DNA of 64,000 bases, taken from positions 90,254,827 to 90,318,826 of the forward strand of contig NC_057861.1 in NCBI RefSeq assembly GCF_019393635.1, given 5' to 3'. The notes beneath the pieces are model-generated. The model saw only the letters and a list, made by a program, of their open reading frames with translations. It did no database searches and had not been told where the DNA came from. Source of the DNA: Dromiciops gliroides. Its lineage: Eukaryota; Chordata; Mammalia; Microbiotheria; Microbiotheriidae. Positions 60,745 through 64,000 of this stretch are shown in pieces; within the stretch, counting starts at the first letter, position 1, and each line of letters begins with the position of its first letter. Both the position numbers and the translations under genes were made by a program.

Positions 60745-61422
60745 TGTGGTTAACCAAGGCCCTAAAGATAATATTTTCTAAACTGAAGAAACCAATCAGC
60801 ATTAGAGATCATGACCAACCACAACACCTTGTCATATACATGAACACTTACTCCATAAACTGATGTCCTAGATGGTCAACTAATCAGCTGAAAGGACATG
60901 ACCTTTGTACGTAGAGTTGATGTTTTCTCTGTCCATTAACAGCTGTAGGAACATCTGTAGGAGTCCCAGCAACATCTAATGAATTCATAAATTGTACCAT
61001 TTGACTTTGTTATGTAGATGCAATGGGAGGAGTTATGGCTTGAAATAGTAAGGTCTATAAGCATTTAAGCCTCATGGGGTATAAAAGTCTGAGACTGGTA
61101 CTGCTCCGGTCTCTGCCAGAGACCTGCTTTACTGTGAGATAGGCTCTCTCAACAAACCTATTTTCTTTTTTTTTTATTTAAAATTTAAAATTTATTTTTA
61201 TTTATTTATTTTTTGCAGGGCAATGAGGGTTAAGTGACTTGCCCAGGGTCACACAGGTAGCTAGTAAGTATCTGAGGCCAGATTTGAATTCAGGTACTCC
61301 TGAATCTAAGGCCAGTGCTTTATCTACTGCGCCACCAAGCTGCCCCCAACAAACCTATTTTCTATGGCTTGGAGACTTCACTCTTTCTATTTCTTCATCA
61401 GAAATCACAAGTCCGACAACCA
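60745..61422 (+). mobile_element. Retroviral-type LTR fossil with SINE inside
   Basis: Starts TGTGGTTAACC, has TATAAAAG near 61080 with a short downstream transcribed-region-like segment, and ends near GACAACCA. A WSINE1 interrupts the distal part. Family unknown; no flanking internal region recognised. Confidence 0.55.
61167..61346 (-). mobile_element. WSINE1-like SINE within LTR
   Basis: 17-bp duplication CAACAAACCTATTTTCT at 61150-61166 and 61347-61363. Confidence 0.96.
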
Positions 61423-61429
61423 CTGATTA

Positions 61430-62890
61430 AGAAAATAGAAACCAACAGTATGATGTTTGCAAGAAATATCCCAGAAACTTAAAGACTCAGGGATTTAGAA
61501 AGCAGAAATGGAGTAGAATCTTGTATACTTACTTCCAGTGAATCCCCCCCAAAAGAATGACAATCCTGATCTTAGGTAAGGTAGCAGTAAAACATGATAA
61601 AAAGAGATAAGCAAGGAAACTGAATTATGTTAAAGTTATCACAGATATAAAAAATATTGAAGCACTAAAAAAAGAGAGATTTGATCTGATAAGTAGTTTT
61701 GTTGGTCTCAGCAAGAGCAAAGAATAATGAATGATCAGATGACAAGTTTCTTTTTTATGCATATGATATTGAGATCATTTGTAGTCCCTAAACTTATTGA
61801 AAGAATACCTTGTGCAGGATTTATGGATCATAGATTGATATGGCATAGATGAATTGTGGAAGAGATCACAGTTTCACTGAAGTGTTGAAGCAAAATAAAA
61901 TATTTGTATTGTCTCCATCATCTATGGCAGAGCTGTGAACACTGAGGTCTGTACACAATAGGTCCATAAAAAAGATTAGAAGAAAAGTGGTCAAGCTACA
62001 AACTGAACCCAGGACTTCATAAGGACTTCATAATCCTAGAATCTCAAAGGGAGGAGGGGCATATTTCAGAGGCCATTTAGATGTTTAAAGGGGAGTGACT
62101 GCACTCTTAGCCTTTCTCTTCCTAACCATGAATTCAGTCTGTTTTCTGAGAGAAGAGAAAGCAGGTTGCTCTAATTTCTACCTTAGTCTTCATACAACCA
62201 TGAGCACATGACATCCAACACATAATTTGCTTATTTAAGCCTGGGGATGTATTTGAGCCATTTCATTGCTGTTGGTTCTTTCCTCTTCTTAGGGGGAAAA
62301 GTATCTGACCTGAGATGGACATATCCAGACTTTAAAACATAGTTCTCATTTCAAGAGGTCAAAAGTCCTGTGTCCTATCAGGTTGGAACTGAATGGAGGC
62401 AGATGAAGACTGTCCAGCTTTTACCCTAACATTCTTGAAGAGGGAAGATGGCCACAAGGAGGCAAACCTAAGCCTGGGTGTTTTACCAGCAAACATATAC
62501 TAGGAATAGTTTGGGTATTGTAAGTCAAATGTTAAAGCCTAATTAGTAGTTCTGAAAGATGGTTTGTGTTCTAATGAGGTTTAAGCAGCCTCTCAACTGA
62601 ATGTAACAATAGTTATAAATTTAGTTACTGAATCTTGTTTTTAATCATTCTGGTAATGCAGACTCAATATTTTGGGTTAAAATTTCATCTGCATAAGAAT
62701 AAAATAACTGTCCAATATCTGATTTATATTTAATGACTTCTTACTTACCCTTTTGGGAGAAATCCTACACATCAGCCATGACCTACGTTATAATTAACAT
62801 TGTCCCTAGTGTACTTAGGTTGCATTTTAATGAGTCAAAGCAGTGAGAAGTGGGATCCTCACCTACTTATTTAAGGCCAAAAAATACCCA
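61430..62890. other. No recognised feature
   Basis: About 1.5 kb with no recognised mobile element or intact frame; single-copy in appearance. Confidence 0.4.
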
Positions 62891-62896
62891 AGGCTG

Positions 62897-62971
62897 AACA
62901 TGCTAAAATGTCTACCTATAAATAAACATGCTAAAATGTCTACCTATGTCAAAAATGTCTACCTATAAATA
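62897..62971. repeat. Short three-copy minisatellite
   Basis: Unit AACATGCTAAAATGTCTACC plus TATAAAT, two full copies and one partial. Confidence 0.9.
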
Positions 62972-63045
62972 GATAAGACTGTGGGGGTGATATCTGAGCC
63001 ACTGTGAACCCATTAGTCATTTTCCAAGATTAAACATATATTACC

Positions 63046-63212
63046 AGGGACAGCTAGATGGCACAGTGGATAGAACACCAGCCCTGGATTCAGGAGTACC
63101 AGAGTTCAAATCTGGCCTCAGACACTTAACACTTACTAGCTGTGTGACCCCGGGCAAGTCACTTAACCCCAATTGCCTCACAGGAAAAAAAAACAAAACA
63201 AAACAAAAACAA
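63046..63212 (+). mobile_element. WSINE1-like SINE
   Basis: A/C-rich tail; AAACATATATTACC at 63032 matched by AAACATATTACC at 63213. Confidence 0.95.
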
Positions 63213-63224
63213 AAACATATTACC

Positions 63225-63820
63225 TGTTCAGCATGTCTATGACATGGTGAAAATATGTGTTTGGAAATCTCCAATGATAAAATTCCATTGCTATCATAAT
63301 TAGGAAAATTTTATTGCTAAGATGATCTTTATTCTGAGCAAGTGTTATCTTTGGCAACACATCGGGCTTTTGTGGCTGACTTGCAACGTTCTTTCCCTGG
63401 TGGTCTCAGAATGTGGCAAAAATGAAAGTACATTTATTTAAATTCCCAATGAACATGAAAAGTGTATAAAAAGAATAAAATATCCAAATAAGGAATCTTT
63501 ACGTTGAAGGGGAAAAAATTTTTTCAACTCTCAAAATGCCAAGTTGTACTACAGAAACTTGATTCAGGTAGGAATAGTGTTTATGTGTCTATGGATAACA
63601 TCACCCACCCAACTGAATGATTTTTAACAAATAAGTTACTTGTATCCCTTTTTACCTTAGCTGTTCTGAATTTGTTCCTGCAAATATATTTTTTTAGATT
63701 GTATATAAAGAAAATTCTACATTTTGTCTTCTGTGTTCCTCTCTATAATTGGTTTTGTCAAAAACTATTCCCCAAACTTAAGATCTTATTAGTAATTTCT
63801 TGCTTGTTTCTCTAATTTGT
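63225..63820. other. No recognised feature
   Basis: No gene or named repeat seen. Confidence 0.4.
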
Positions 63821-63825
63821 TTATA

Positions 63826-64000
63826 TGATGATGGCATAGTGTGACAAACACTGGGCCTAGAGCAAGGAAGACCTTTGTTCAGATCTGGCCTCAGAAACAT
63901 ATTAGCTATAGGACCCTGGGCAAGTCACTCAAATATCGTTTGCTGTAATTTCCTTAACTGTAACATGAGCACAATAATAGTACCTACATAGCAGGGTTGT
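63826..64000 (+). repeat. MIR SINE, cut by window end
   Basis: ACACTGGGCCTAGAGCAAGG, CCCTGGGCAAGTCACTC and AATAATAGTACCTACATAGC. Confidence 0.75.

Overview
This window is repeat-dense mammalian DNA, almost certainly from a marsupial. The marker is a tRNA-derived SINE starting GGGGCAGCTAGGTGGCGCAG and ending in poly(A) (WSINE1-like), present in about 30 copies, most with crisp target-site duplications. Next to it are MAR1-type tRNA-RTE SINEs, marsupial-type L1, L2, MIR and many L3/CR1-clade LINE remnants. WSINE1-type SINEs are typical of Australian marsupials and the American opossum's dominant SINE-1 looks different, so I infer an Australian lineage, perhaps a dasyuromorph such as the Tasmanian devil. 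The species call is inference; 'marsupial' is well supported.

No multi-exon host gene is recognisable. Host coding content is a set of retrocopies: an intact single-exon WDR5 paralogue (43667-44659, minus), an intact-frame RPS10/eS10 retrocopy with 5' and 3' target duplications (51800-52297, plus), a decayed ZMAT5 (U11/U12 snRNP 20 kDa) processed pseudogene (42028-42502, plus), and an unidentified 3'-end fragment of another retrocopy (about 12740-13067, minus).

Layout: 1-12.7 kb is LINE/SINE mosaic including a long antisense L3/CR1 element (7.9-10.2 kb). 12.7-14.4 kb holds the unidentified retrocopy and a repeat-poor block with a palindromic RFX-type motif. 14.4-24.4 kb is L2 and L3 LINE territory with a nested cluster of retroviral LTR fossils (22.0-23.7 kb). 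26.6-28.7 kb is an L1 5' region carrying a solo LTR and SINEs. 31.6-34.2 kb is an L3 split by an inverted L1 pair. 34.5-35.3 kb is a solo LTR. 35.7-42 kb is MIR, L1, SINEs and microsatellites. 42-45 kb holds the ZMAT5 and WDR5 retrocopies. 45-51 kb is MIR/L2/SINE with a possible conserved non-coding block near 47.2-47.6 kb. 50.7-52.7 kb contains two separate cases where one integration site was used repeatedly. 53-64 kb is SINE, L3, LTR and microsatellite sequence.

The most interesting items are the WDR5 retro-paralogue, whose arginine-binding WIN pocket is kept while the opposite WBM groove has turned acidic, and the two serially reused L1-endonuclease target sites. I saw no evidence for a wholly new multi-gene system. 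Repeat names and comparisons with human proteins come from memory and reading by eye, so boundaries of old repeats are approximate.
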